Positions 8,893-17,183 of a DNA stretch of 64,000 nt are shown piece by piece. Location: positions 3,472,001 through 3,536,000 of the forward strand of contig NZ_CP183332.1 of NCBI RefSeq assembly GCF_048541825.1, in the 5' to 3' direction. Every line of letters starts with the position of its first letter. Within the stretch, counting starts at the first letter, position 1. The translations under genes were made by a program, and so were the position numbers. This DNA comes from Caulobacter sp048541825. GTDB lineage: Bacteria; Pseudomonadota; Alphaproteobacteria; Caulobacterales; Caulobacteraceae. A model generated the notes under the pieces. The model saw nothing but the letters and a program-made list of their open reading frames with translations. It was not told the DNA's origin and ran no database searches.

Positions 8893-10455
8893 ATGTATGG
8901 CCTGACCGAGATGCTGATCAGCGCCGCCCGCAGCAGGCCACACTCGCCCTCCACCACGTTCAACGGAACGACCCGGACGTGGAGCCAAACGCAGGGGCGT
9001 GTGGCACGGCTGGCGGGCGGCCTTGGCGCCCTGGGCGTTCGTTCCGGCGACCGGGTCGCCATCCTGGCGCTCAACAGCGACCGCTATACCGAGTTCCTCT
9101 CGGCCGTCTGGTGGGCCGGCGCCGTGGTCGTGCCGATGAATATCCGCTGGACCGTCGAGGAAAACGCCTACTCGCTGCGCGACAGCGGGACCCAAGTGCT
9201 GTTCGTGGATCGCGCCTTCGCGGGCGTGGCGGCGGAATGCCGGTCCACATGTCCGGACCTTGAGCATGTGGTGTGGAGCGACGACGGCCCGGCGCCAGAG
9301 GGCCTGCTCCACTACGAGGACCTGATCACCGCCCATGACCCCGCGCCTGACGCCGGGGCTGGCGGGGAGGATCTGGCGGGCCTCTACTACACGGGCGGAA
9401 CGACGGGCTTTCCCAAGGGCGTGATGCTTCCGCACAGGGCGCTTTGGTACAACAATCTGGTCTGCGCCATGGCGCTGGGCGTCGGACCCGACGATGTGGT
9501 CCTGCACGCCGCCCCGATGTTCCACATGGCCGACAGCTGCCTGGGCGGAGGGGCTTCGATCATGGGCGCTGCCCATGCCTATGTTCCCAGGTTCGACGCC
9601 GAGGCGGTCATGGCCGCGATAGAGACTCGCGCCGTCACCCACACGGTCATGGTGCCCACCATGATCGCCATGCTGCTGCAGCATCCGGCGTTCGCCACCG
9701 AGCGGCTGCGGTCGCTACGCGCGATCGGCTATGGCGGCTCGAGCATTTCGCGCGGCGTGCTGGCCGAAGCGCTCGTCAAGCTGCCCCATGTTCGCTTCGT
9801 TCAGATCTATGGCCAGACCGAGATGGCGCCGGTCATCACCGCCCTGCCTCCCGAGGACCACGTTCTGGAGGGACCGCGCGCCGTCCGGCTTGCCTCGGCG
9901 GGACGGCCCGCCCCGGGCTGCGAAGTCCGCATCGTCGACGAGGCTGGTGCCGAGGCCGCGCCCGGCGAGGTGGGCGAGATCGTCGCGCGAAGCCCCGGCA
10001 TGATGCACGGTTACTGGAACCAGCCCGAGCAGACCGCCACGGCGATCCGCGACGGCTGGGTACATACCGGCGACGGCGGCTATCAGGACCCGGATGGCTA
10101 CATCTTCATCGTCGACCGCCTGAAGGACATGATCGTCACCGGCGGCGAGAACGTGTTCAGCGCCGAGGTCGAAAGCGCGATCTCTACCCATCCGGCCGTC
10201 GCCCAGGTCGCCGTCATCGGCGTGCCGTGCCCGCGCTGGGGCGAACAGGTTCACGCCATCATCGTGCCCCGCTCGGGCCATGCGCCCACCGAGGACGAGG
10301 TCCTGGCGCACTGCGAGCCCTTGCTGGCCAATTACAAGCGGCCGCGCGGCATCACGATCCGGATCGAAGCTCTGCCGCTGTCGGGCGCGGGCAAGATCCT
10401 GAAGCGCGAGCTACGAGCCCCGTTCTGGGACGGCCAGACCCGCAACGTGAACTAG
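8893..10455 (+). CDS. AMP-binding acyl-CoA synthetase
   Basis: A 520-residue class I adenylate-forming enzyme that activates a carboxylic acid to an acyl-AMP and then a CoA thioester. The P-loop-like motif YTGGTTGFPKG is at about residues 164-174, the aromatic motif IYGQTEM follows at about 310, and the hinge region runs HTGDGGYQDPDGYIFIVDRLKD. The catalytic lysine is in GKILKREL near residue 500. The ATG at 8893 has GCGAGG about ten bases upstream, and homology begins at MYGLTEML. The substrate cannot be set from sequence; medium or long-chain fatty or aryl acids are typical of this subfamily. It stands alone, divergent from the XRE gene. Confidence 0.88.
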   Translation: MYGLTEMLISAARSRPHSPSTTFNGTTRTWSQTQGRVARLAGGLGALGVRSGDRVAILALNSDRYTEFLSAVWWAGAVVVPMNIRWTVEENAYSLRDSGTQVLFVDRAFAGVAAECRSTCPDLEHVVWSDDGPAPEGLLHYEDLITAHDPAPDAGAGGEDLAGLYYTGGTTGFPKGVMLPHRALWYNNLVCAMALGVGPDDVVLHAAPMFHMADSCLGGGASIMGAAHAYVPRFDAEAVMAAIETRAVTHTVMVPTMIAMLLQHPAFATERLRSLRAIGYGGSSISRGVLAEALVKLPHVRFVQIYGQTEMAPVITALPPEDHVLEGPRAVRLASAGRPAPGCEVRIVDEAGAEAAPGEVGEIVARSPGMMHGYWNQPEQTATAIRDGWVHTGDGGYQDPDGYIFIVDRLKDMIVTGGENVFSAEVESAISTHPAVAQVAVIGVPCPRWGEQVHAIIVPRSGHAPTEDEVLAHCEPLLANYKRPRGITIRIEALPLSGAGKILKRELRAPFWDGQTRNVN

Positions 10456-10490
10456 AGCCTGATCATTCAACCAAAGATCATCGCGCTCTA
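10453..10490. repeat. Intergenic palindromic hairpin after the acyl-CoA synthetase
   Basis: TAGAGC (10453-10458) pairs with GCTCTA (10485-10490), with internal GATC/GATC pairing. The shape recalls short dispersed palindromes seen after genes in alphaproteobacteria. It overlaps the stop codon and may protect the mRNA 3' end. Confidence 0.45.
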
Positions 10491-10572
10491 GCCCCTTAAG
10501 TAGCCACCCGCCACCACCTCACCACAGCCCCCGATTGACCCTCGTCCCGCCACGCCCTAGTCAGCCATCGCA

Positions 10573-10968
10573 ATGACCGCCCGTCGCGCCAGATCCGGCC
10601 CTACCCTGCTCGTCGCCCTGTTGGCGGCGCTCGCGGTGCTGGCCCAGACCCTGGTTCCGGCGGTCGCCATGGCCCGCTCGACCAGCGCGGGCGAGGCGAT
10701 CATCATCTGTACGGCCGACGGCGCCAAGCTGGTCAAGGTGGGCGGCGATGAGCCGGCTCCCGCCAAGATCTTCGGCGGCTTCAAGTGCGGCCAGTGCGTG
10801 GCCGCCAGCCTGGCCGCCATCACCCCCGACCCCGCCGCCACCATCGCGCCCGTGCGCTATGCCGTCCGCCTGGAAGTCGCCGTCGTGCGCACCCTGGGCG
10901 TTCGCGGCCATGCCCGCGCGCCGCCCCGTCCGCCCGGACAAGGGCCACCGAGCTTCCTGAACGCCTGA
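10573..10968 (+). CDS. DUF2946 family protein, first gene of the copper cluster
   Basis: A 131-residue protein with an N-terminal hydrophobic segment (about residues 11-33, ending AVAMA) that is a signal peptide or anchor, and a central CxxC (FKCGQC) with flanking IICTADG, features of DUF2946. Members are commonly found next to TonB receptors and copper chaperones. The C-terminus is Pro/Arg-rich. It precedes the TonB receptor by 65 bases. No Shine-Dalgarno is obvious before the ATG. A role in periplasmic copper handling is inferred from context only. Confidence 0.7.
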   Translation: MTARRARSGPTLLVALLAALAVLAQTLVPAVAMARSTSAGEAIIICTADGAKLVKVGGDEPAPAKIFGGFKCGQCVAASLAAITPDPAATIAPVRYAVRLEVAVVRTLGVRGHARAPPRPPGQGPPSFLNA

Positions 10969-11033
10969 CCCAAAGCCTGCGCTGCGGCTTACGCCGCCGC
11001 GCGCCTCGTCACGTTTTCAGGACTACAGTTTCC

Positions 11034-13106
11034 ATGACCGTCACCTTCCGCCGCGCCCTCCTGCTGGGCGCCGCCTCCCTTTGCCTGTCGCCTGCTGCTC
11101 ACGCCGCCGACACCGTCCAGACCCACATCGACTCGGTGCTGGTCACCGCCCGCCCCGATCCCGAAGACCCGCCCGCCGTGGCCCAGGCCCGCAAGCGCCT
11201 GTCGGAAACCCCCGGCGCAGTGGCCGTGATCTCGTCGGAAGCCTATGCCAACCGCTTCGCCCTGGGCCTCAACGACACTGTCCGCGACGTGCCCGGCGTG
11301 TTCGCCCAGAAGAAGTTCGGCGAGGACACCCGCCTGTCGATCCGGGGTTCGGGCATCGGCAATTCCAACCACAATCGCGGAACCCTGCTGGCCCAGGACG
11401 GCGTGCCGCTGAACGAGGCCGACGGCTATGGCGACTATCAGCTGATCGACCCGCTGCTGGCCCGCTACACCGAGGTCTACAAGGGCGGCAACGCCCTGCG
11501 CTTTGGCGGGGCCCTGCTGGGCGGGGCGATCAATTTCGTGACGCCGACGGGTAGGACGGCCGGCGCCGACAATCTGGTGCGGGTCGAGGGCGGCTCGTTC
11601 GGCACGGCCCGCCTGCATGGCGAGGTCGCAAGGCAGTTCGGCGACAATGACGTCTTCGTCGGCGCCACCCTGATGAACGCCGACGGCTGGCGCCAGCAGA
11701 GCAACAGTTCGGCCGCCCGCCTGTCGGCCAATATCGGCCACAGCTTTGGCCAGGACCGCGAGGTGCGCCTGTATGTCAGCGGCGCGGACCTGCGCCAGCA
11801 GATCGCCGGCTCCCTGACCCTGGCCCAGGCCCTGAACAGCCCGGAAAAGGCCGCCGCCGGCAATCTGGCCAACAATTACGGGCGCAACATGCGCAACGCC
11901 CGGGCCAGCGTGCAGACCACCTGGCGCCTGTCCGACACCACCGTGTTCGAAGGCGGCGTCCATGCCGCCTGGCGTGATCTGGACCACCCGATCTTCCAGG
12001 TCATCGACCAGGAAAGCCGCAACTTCGGGGCCTTTGGACGGCTGGACTGGACCGGCGAACTGGGCGGCCACGCCGCCGACCTGTTCGCGGGCGTATCGTA
12101 CCGGATCGGTGATCTGGACGCCCGCCAGTGGCTGAACCTGCGCGGCTCCAAGGGCGCGGCCCAGGCCTTTTCGCGGCAGAATGCGGAAGCCCTGGACGTT
12201 TTCGCCGAGGGTCGCTTCTTCGTCACCCCGCGCGTCGCCGTGGTGGCCGGCGCGACCTACGGAACGGCCAAGCGCGACTACCGCGCCTACAAGCTGGCGG
12301 GCGTCGCATCGACCTTCGACCTAACCGCCAGCCGCGACTATGACTGGCTGGCCCCGCGCGTTGGCCTGCTGTTCCAGATCGACCAGGACAGCCAGCTGTT
12401 CGCCAACCTGACCAAGTCGGTCGAGCCGCCCAATTTCGGAGCCTATTCGCCGTCCGCCGCCGCCGGCTTCGCGCCCGTGGTTCCGCAAAAGGCCTGGACA
12501 GGCGAGATCGGCGCGCGCGGCCGCAAGGGCGCCTTCGCCTGGGATCTGGCCCTCTATCGCGCCGAGCTGAAGAACGAGCTGCTGAGCTTCGTGGTCGATC
12601 CCGCCCACCCGGCCGCCACCTTCAACGCCGACGACACGGTGCATCAGGGCCTGGAAGCGGGCCTCGACTGGCGGTTCAACAAGCGCCTCCGCCTGCGCCA
12701 GACCTGGGCCTGGTCGGACTTCCACTTCGAGGGCGACGCCCAGTACGGCGACAACACCCTGCCGATCGTGCCGGAGCACCTGTACCGCGCCGAGCTGAAA
12801 TACGAGCACCCGGCCGGCTGGTTCGTGGCGCCGGCGCTCGAGTGGTCGCCGCGCGGTCCGTTCGTCGATTTCCGCAACAAGGTCCGCGCACCCGACTACG
12901 CCATCGCATCCCTGGGGGCCGGCTATAGCCGCGACGGGGTGACGGTGTTCGTCGATGCGCGCAATCTGTTCGACAAACGCTATGTCGCCACGGTCAACCC
13001 GCTGGCCAATCCGGCCTCGGTCACGGCGGCGAGCATCGAAAACACGGCCGCCTTCTGGCCGGGCGAGGGACGCGGCGTGTTCGTCGGCGTCTCGGGCAAG
13101 TTCTAG
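11034..13106 (+). CDS. TonB-dependent receptor, probably for copper
   Basis: A 690-residue outer-membrane receptor. The signal peptide is residues 1-23 (HAA-DTV). The plug domain begins near SVLVTARPD (TonB box-like) and includes LSIRGSGIGNSNHNRGTLLAQDGVPLNEADG. The barrel ends with the aromatic GVSGKF. It takes up a ligand across the outer membrane using TonB energy. The gene is flanked by DUF2946 before and by YcnI and PCuAC copper proteins after (eight-base gap), which makes copper or a copper complex the likely substrate. I chose the ATG at 11034 because the signal peptide starts there; the frame extends further upstream without one. Confidence 0.88.
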   Translation: MTVTFRRALLLGAASLCLSPAAHAADTVQTHIDSVLVTARPDPEDPPAVAQARKRLSETPGAVAVISSEAYANRFALGLNDTVRDVPGVFAQKKFGEDTRLSIRGSGIGNSNHNRGTLLAQDGVPLNEADGYGDYQLIDPLLARYTEVYKGGNALRFGGALLGGAINFVTPTGRTAGADNLVRVEGGSFGTARLHGEVARQFGDNDVFVGATLMNADGWRQQSNSSAARLSANIGHSFGQDREVRLYVSGADLRQQIAGSLTLAQALNSPEKAAAGNLANNYGRNMRNARASVQTTWRLSDTTVFEGGVHAAWRDLDHPIFQVIDQESRNFGAFGRLDWTGELGGHAADLFAGVSYRIGDLDARQWLNLRGSKGAAQAFSRQNAEALDVFAEGRFFVTPRVAVVAGATYGTAKRDYRAYKLAGVASTFDLTASRDYDWLAPRVGLLFQIDQDSQLFANLTKSVEPPNFGAYSPSAAAGFAPVVPQKAWTGEIGARGRKGAFAWDLALYRAELKNELLSFVVDPAHPAATFNADDTVHQGLEAGLDWRFNKRLRLRQTWAWSDFHFEGDAQYGDNTLPIVPEHLYRAELKYEHPAGWFVAPALEWSPRGPFVDFRNKVRAPDYAIASLGAGYSRDGVTVFVDARNLFDKRYVATVNPLANPASVTAASIENTAAFWPGEGRGVFVGVSGKF

Positions 13107-13114
13107 GAGTTCTC

Positions 13115-13630
13115 ATGCGCAAGATCGCCCTCACCCTCCTGGCCCTCGCCGCTCCCCTGGCCGCCCCCCTGCCTACCCTTGCCCACGTGGTCGCCGCGCC
13201 AGACACGGCCCGCGCCGGATCCTATGCCGCCGTCGCCTTCCGGGTGGGCCATGCCTGCTCGGCGGGCGACGCCACCCTGAAGGTCCGCATCGAGATCCCG
13301 CCCGGTGTGGTCTCGGCCCGGCCCCAGCCCAAGCCGGGCTGGACCTATGAGATCGAGCGCGAGCCCGGCGCCGATCCCAGGGCCGCGCCGTCGGCGGTGA
13401 CCTATGTCGGCCGCCTGCCCGATGAGGCGTTCGACGACTTTCCGCTGCTGATGAAACTGCCCGCCGCCGGTGACACCCTGGTGTTTCCCGTGATCCAGAC
13501 CTGCGAGAGGGGCGAAAGTCAGTGGACAGAAGTTCCTTCCGCTGAGGCGCCGGACGAGAAGCTTTCCCGCCCCGCCGCCACCCTTCGCCTGATCCCCGAC
13601 GCCGCCGCCTCGGCCGGCCATAAACATTGA
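13115..13630 (+). CDS. YcnI-family (DUF1775) copper-binding protein
   Basis: A 171-residue secreted protein. The signal peptide ends at PTLA, so the mature protein starts with His24 (HVVAAPD), as in YcnI proteins, where the N-terminal histidine and a nearby residue bind copper. The domain runs PGVVSARPQPKPGWTYEIE to LMKLPAAGDTLVFPVIQTCERG. The C-terminus ends HKH, which may add metal affinity. AGGAG lies seven bases before the ATG. The gene sits eight bases after the TonB receptor and 14 bases before the PCuAC gene, so it belongs to the same operon. Confidence 0.88.
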   Translation: MRKIALTLLALAAPLAAPLPTLAHVVAAPDTARAGSYAAVAFRVGHACSAGDATLKVRIEIPPGVVSARPQPKPGWTYEIEREPGADPRAAPSAVTYVGRLPDEAFDDFPLLMKLPAAGDTLVFPVIQTCERGESQWTEVPSAEAPDEKLSRPAATLRLIPDAAASAGHKH

Positions 13631-13644
13631 TCCTGGAGAGCCCC

Positions 13645-14130
13645 ATGCGCACCGCACGCTTCCTGGCCCTAGCGGCCGTTCTCGCCTTTACCCCTCCCGC
13701 CATGGCCGGCGACTACAAGGTCGGCGCCCTGACGATCGGCAATCCATGGACCCGCCCGGCCATGGCCAGCATGAACGGGGTCGGCTTCATGACCATCGCC
13801 AATGCCGGTGCCAAGCCGGTCAAGCTGGTCAGCGCCGAAAGCCCCCTGGCCGGCGTGGTCGAGATCCATCGCTCGGCCATGGCCAATGGCGTGATGACCA
13901 TGCGTCGCCAGGACGAGGGCGTGACCATCCCGGCCGGCGGCTCGGTGGCCTTCGCGCCGGGCGGCTATCACTTCATGCTGCTGGGTCTGAAACAGCCCCT
14001 GGCCCAGGGGCAAAAAGCCCCCATAACGCTGGTCTTCGACAATGGCCGCCGCGCCGCCGTCGAGCTGACCGTGCAGAGCGCCGCGCCCCCGGCCTCGCAA
14101 GGATCGATGGGCGAACACCAGCACCACTAG
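13645..14130 (+). CDS. PCuAC periplasmic copper chaperone
   Basis: A 161-residue exported chaperone that binds Cu(I) and passes it to cuproenzymes such as cytochrome oxidase. The signal peptide ends near PPAMA-GDY. The copper ligands are visible: H75, M86 (H-X10-M), then H109 and M111 (HFM), close to the family pattern. The tail ends HQHH, adding extra histidines. I chose the ATG at 13645 because of the upstream GGAG and because the alternative TTG at 13627 overlaps the preceding stop and would spoil the signal peptide. It is the last gene of the DUF2946-TonB-YcnI-PCuAC group. Confidence 0.92.
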   Translation: MRTARFLALAAVLAFTPPAMAGDYKVGALTIGNPWTRPAMASMNGVGFMTIANAGAKPVKLVSAESPLAGVVEIHRSAMANGVMTMRRQDEGVTIPAGGSVAFAPGGYHFMLLGLKQPLAQGQKAPITLVFDNGRRAAVELTVQSAAPPASQGSMGEHQHH

Positions 14131-14226
14131 CCACCCATTCTGGCTGGACATGACAAATTTGTAAGGGAGCAAAACTTCCACGGCGGGGCAGATTGCGGCC
14201 AGCTCACACCAACGGATACGACTTCC

Positions 14227-16359
14227 ATGAAACGAGTTTGGTTCGCCGCCGCCGCCGTGGCCGCGCTTTCCCTTTCGGCCTTCGGCGCCCAGGCCGGCGA
14301 GGACCATCTGTGCCTTGACGACGCCTGCACGACCCAGGCCCTGTTCGCCGCGCCCCTGCTGAATGGGGCTTCGGAAGGCGCGGCCGGCGACCTGACCTCG
14401 CTGGAGTCGCCGCGCTACGGCGCGTGGGGCTTCGACACCTCGGGCATCGACGGCAGCGTCAAGCCGGGTGACGACTTCTACAAGTGGGCCAATGGCGGCT
14501 GGGACGCCCGCACCGAGATCCCGGCCGACCGCACCCGCTATGGCAATTTCGACAAGCTGTCGGAACTGTCCGAAGCCCGCACCCGCGCCATCATCGAGGC
14601 CGCCGCCGCCAACACGGCCGCCGCGGGCGACAGCGCCAAGGTCGGCGCCGCCTATCGCGCCTTCATGGACGAGGCCGCCATCGAGGCCCTGGACGCCAAG
14701 CCGATCGCGCCCTACCTCGCGCAAATCAAGGCCGTGAAGAGCAAGGACGCCTTCACCGCCCTGATGGGCCAGAGCAGCGTCGCGCCGTTCACCAGCCTGC
14801 TGGGCCTGGGCATCCAGACCGACGCCAAGAACCCCAAGGCCTATGCCGTCTATGCCGGGGCTGGCGGCCTGTCCCTGCCCGACCGCGACTATTATCTGGA
14901 CGCCAAGTTCGCCGACAAGAAGACCGCCTATCTGGCCTATGTCGAACAGATCCTGACCATGGCCGGCTGGGACAAGCCCGCCGACCACGCCAAGGCCATC
15001 GTCGCCTTCGAAACCCGGCTGGCCGAGGTCACCTGGACCCGCGCCGAGCGCCGCGACCGCGACAAGACCTACAACCCCGCCACCCTGGCGGAATTGCAGG
15101 CCATGACGCCGGGCTATGACTGGAACCGCTATCTGGCCGGCTCGGAGCTGCCCAAGGTTGACCGCTTCGTGGTCACCACCAACACCACCTTCCCGAAGTA
15201 CGCCAAGATCTACGCCGAAACCCCGGTGGAGACCCTGAAGGCTTGGCAGGCATTCAAGGTGACCGACGACGCCGCGCCCATGCTGTCCAAGCGCTTCGTC
15301 GACGCCAGCTTCGCGTTCCGCAACAAGACCTTGTCGGGTCAGCCCGAGCAGCGCCCGCGCTGGAAGCGCGGCGTGGCCCAGGTCAACGGCATTCTGGGCG
15401 AAGCGGTCGGCAAGGACTATGTGGCGGCCTATTTCCCGCCGGAGTCCAAGGCCAAGATGCTGGACCTGGTGGCCAATATCCGCTCGGCCATGAAGACTCG
15501 CATCGACAATCTGGACTGGATGAGCGCCGAGACCAAGGTCAAGGCCCAGGACAAGCTGACCAAGTTCACCGTCAAGATCGGCTATCCCGACGTTTGGGAA
15601 GACTATTCCAAGCTCGAGATCAAGGACAACGACGCCTATGGCAACGCCCAGCGCGCCGGCGTCTGGGCCTGGCGCGAGGATGTCGAGCGTCTGTTCAAGC
15701 CGGTCGACAAGACCGAGTGGGGCATGACCCCGCAGACGGTCAACGCCTATTACAACTCGGTCAATAACGAGATCGTCTTCCCGGCCGCCATCCTGCAGGC
15801 CCCGTTCTTCCACCCCGACGCCGACCCGGCCATCAATTATGGCGGTATCGGCGGGGTGATCGGCCACGAGATCGGCCACGGCTTTGACGACCAGGGCCGC
15901 AAGTCCGACGGCGACGGCGTACTGCGCGACTGGTGGACGGCCGAAGACGCCGCCAAGTTCAAGGCCCAGGCCGACCGTCTGGGCGCCCAGTACGGGGCCT
16001 TCGAGCCGCTGCCGGGCATGAAGCTGAACGGCCCGCTGACCATGGGCGAGAACATCGGTGACATGGGCGGCCTGGCGTTCGGGCTGGACGCCTATCACGC
16101 CTCGCTGAACGGCAAGCCGGCTCCGATTCTGGACGGCCTGACCGGCGACCAGCGCATCTATCTGGGCTGGGCCCAGGTGTGGCGCCAGAAGCAGCGGGAC
16201 GAGGCTCTCAAGCAGCAGGTCACCAGCGGCCCGCACTCGCCGGCCTATTATCGCGTCAACGGCACGATCCGGAACCAGCCCGGCTGGTACAAGGCCTTCG
16301 ACATCAAGGCGGGCGACAAGCTGTATGTCGCGCCCGAAGAGCGCGTGAAGATCTGGTAG
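14227..16359 (+). CDS. M13-family (neprilysin-like) zinc metallopeptidase
   Basis: A 710-residue secreted endopeptidase. The signal peptide is residues 1-22 (AQA-GED). The substrate-binding NAYYNSVNNEIVFPA precedes the zinc motif HEIGH at about residue 546 and the third ligand in GENIGD about 60 residues later. It probably degrades oligopeptides in the periplasm. About 100 bases separate it from the PCuAC gene, so it could be read through from the copper operon or use its own promoter. A strong terminator follows 25 bases after the stop. Confidence 0.93.
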   Translation: MKRVWFAAAAVAALSLSAFGAQAGEDHLCLDDACTTQALFAAPLLNGASEGAAGDLTSLESPRYGAWGFDTSGIDGSVKPGDDFYKWANGGWDARTEIPADRTRYGNFDKLSELSEARTRAIIEAAAANTAAAGDSAKVGAAYRAFMDEAAIEALDAKPIAPYLAQIKAVKSKDAFTALMGQSSVAPFTSLLGLGIQTDAKNPKAYAVYAGAGGLSLPDRDYYLDAKFADKKTAYLAYVEQILTMAGWDKPADHAKAIVAFETRLAEVTWTRAERRDRDKTYNPATLAELQAMTPGYDWNRYLAGSELPKVDRFVVTTNTTFPKYAKIYAETPVETLKAWQAFKVTDDAAPMLSKRFVDASFAFRNKTLSGQPEQRPRWKRGVAQVNGILGEAVGKDYVAAYFPPESKAKMLDLVANIRSAMKTRIDNLDWMSAETKVKAQDKLTKFTVKIGYPDVWEDYSKLEIKDNDAYGNAQRAGVWAWREDVERLFKPVDKTEWGMTPQTVNAYYNSVNNEIVFPAAILQAPFFHPDADPAINYGGIGGVIGHEIGHGFDDQGRKSDGDGVLRDWWTAEDAAKFKAQADRLGAQYGAFEPLPGMKLNGPLTMGENIGDMGGLAFGLDAYHASLNGKPAPILDGLTGDQRIYLGWAQVWRQKQRDEALKQQVTSGPHSPAYYRVNGTIRNQPGWYKAFDIKAGDKLYVAPEERVKIW

Positions 16360-16383
16360 GCGCACCCACAGGACTGAAAATTG

Positions 16384-16416
16384 AAGGGGTCGGCGCGCAC
16401 GCGCCGGCCCCTTTTT
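16384..16416 (+). terminator. Rho-independent terminator after the M13 peptidase
   Basis: The stem AGGGGTCGGCGC / GCGCCGGCCCCT has one G-T pair and a GCAC loop, and is followed by TTTTT. It is one of the clearest terminators in the window. Confidence 0.9.
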
Positions 16417-16474
16417 CCTGACCCCGACGCCGAGCCGCCGGCGCCGGCCTCGCCCGTCTCGATGACCGTTCGAG

Positions 16475-16849
16475 CTACCCGGCCTTGGCCTTGTCCCGCA
16501 GCGACAGGCAGTAGCCGAATGTGACCGCTATCCCAGCCAGGACCGCGCCGCTCCCGCCGGCGACCGCCATCGGGAACGGGGCGAACGCCCACAGACCGGC
16601 ATAGACCAGCCCGCTCAACACCAGCGACCAGGCCGCAACCCGCCTGGCCTCGCGGCCCCGCGCGCTGGGGACGAAGGTCTTGGGCAGCCGGTTGCCGGTC
16701 CAGGCGATCATCAGGCCGCTGGCGCCCAGGACCAGCCGTAGGGTGGTATCGTGGTCGATATAGCCCTGCTTGCGGGCGAAGGACGCGACGAGCGCCAGGA
16801 CAAGAATGCCGCCACCCCAGGCGAAGTCTCCGATCAGATCCTTGTTCAT
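16475..16849 (-). CDS. Small membrane protein, SdpI-like
   Basis: A 124-residue protein with about four hydrophobic helices (residues 9-25, 38-54, 70-90, 95-115). The segment TGNRLPKTFVPS, followed by a helix with AAWSLVLSG, recalls the SdpI/YhfL immunity family, in which G-N-R-x-P is conserved. Its ATG overlaps the stop of the ArsR gene by four bases (ATGA), so the two are translationally coupled, exactly as in sdpR-sdpI pairs. SdpI binds a peptide toxin and sequesters the repressor. Whether that happens here is inference. Confidence 0.55.
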   Translation of the reverse strand: MNKDLIGDFAWGGGILVLALVASFARKQGYIDHDTTLRLVLGASGLMIAWTGNRLPKTFVPSARGREARRVAAWSLVLSGLVYAGLWAFAPFPMAVAGGSGAVLAGIAVTFGYCLSLRDKAKAG

Positions 16850-17142
16850 CGCGCAGTCTCCTCCTTGGGCGCCGGCGCATCTGCGCCGAGGCCGAACGAA
16901 TGGACGAAGCCCAGCAGCGCCTCTTCGAGCACCGAAAGCTTCAGGTGATAGATGACGGACTTGCCGGCCTTTTCGGCGTGGACCAGGTCAGCCTCCTTCA
17001 GCACCGCGAAGTGCGCCGACATGGTCGGCTTGGAGACCTCGAACTGGTCGCTGAGCGCGCCGGCGCTCATCGGCCCCCTGCGCAGAAGCTGCAGCACCCG
17101 CCGGCGGGTGGGATCGGAAAGGGCTCTGAACACCTGGCTCAT
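16846..17142 (-). CDS. ArsR/SdpR-family winged-helix repressor
   Basis: A 98-residue regulator with the ArsR winged helix (LSDPTRRRVLQLLRRGPMS, then the recognition helix SKPTMSAHFAVLKEADLV and the wing KAGKSVIYHLKLSVLEE). It has no cysteine metal site, which fits the SdpR/autorepressor branch rather than an arsenic or zinc sensor. It overlaps the membrane-protein gene by four bases. The AT-rich promoter (gatgagataattagctaatcatc) holds an inverted repeat ATTAGCTAAT that is a plausible operator. Confidence 0.82.
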   Translation of the reverse strand: MSQVFRALSDPTRRRVLQLLRRGPMSAGALSDQFEVSKPTMSAHFAVLKEADLVHAEKAGKSVIYHLKLSVLEEALLGFVHSFGLGADAPAPKEETAR

Positions 17143-17149
17143 GATGAGA

Positions 17150-17159
17150 TAATTAGCTA
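17150..17159. promoter_or_regulatory. Likely operator of the ArsR/SdpR-type repressor
   Basis: A perfect 10-base palindrome ATTAGCTAAT sits within ATAATTAGCTAATCAT, starting eight bases upstream of the repressor start codon. It stands out against the GC-rich surroundings. Confidence 0.5.
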
Positions 17160-17183
17160 ATCATCAAAATGAGTCAAGGGCGC

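Noticed and set aside
13669..16365. An 898-codon frame on the minus strand
   Set aside because: It runs antisense to PCuAC and the M13 peptidase, both of which have complete motifs and signal peptides. It has Gly/Val/Ala/Arg-rich composition without a domain.
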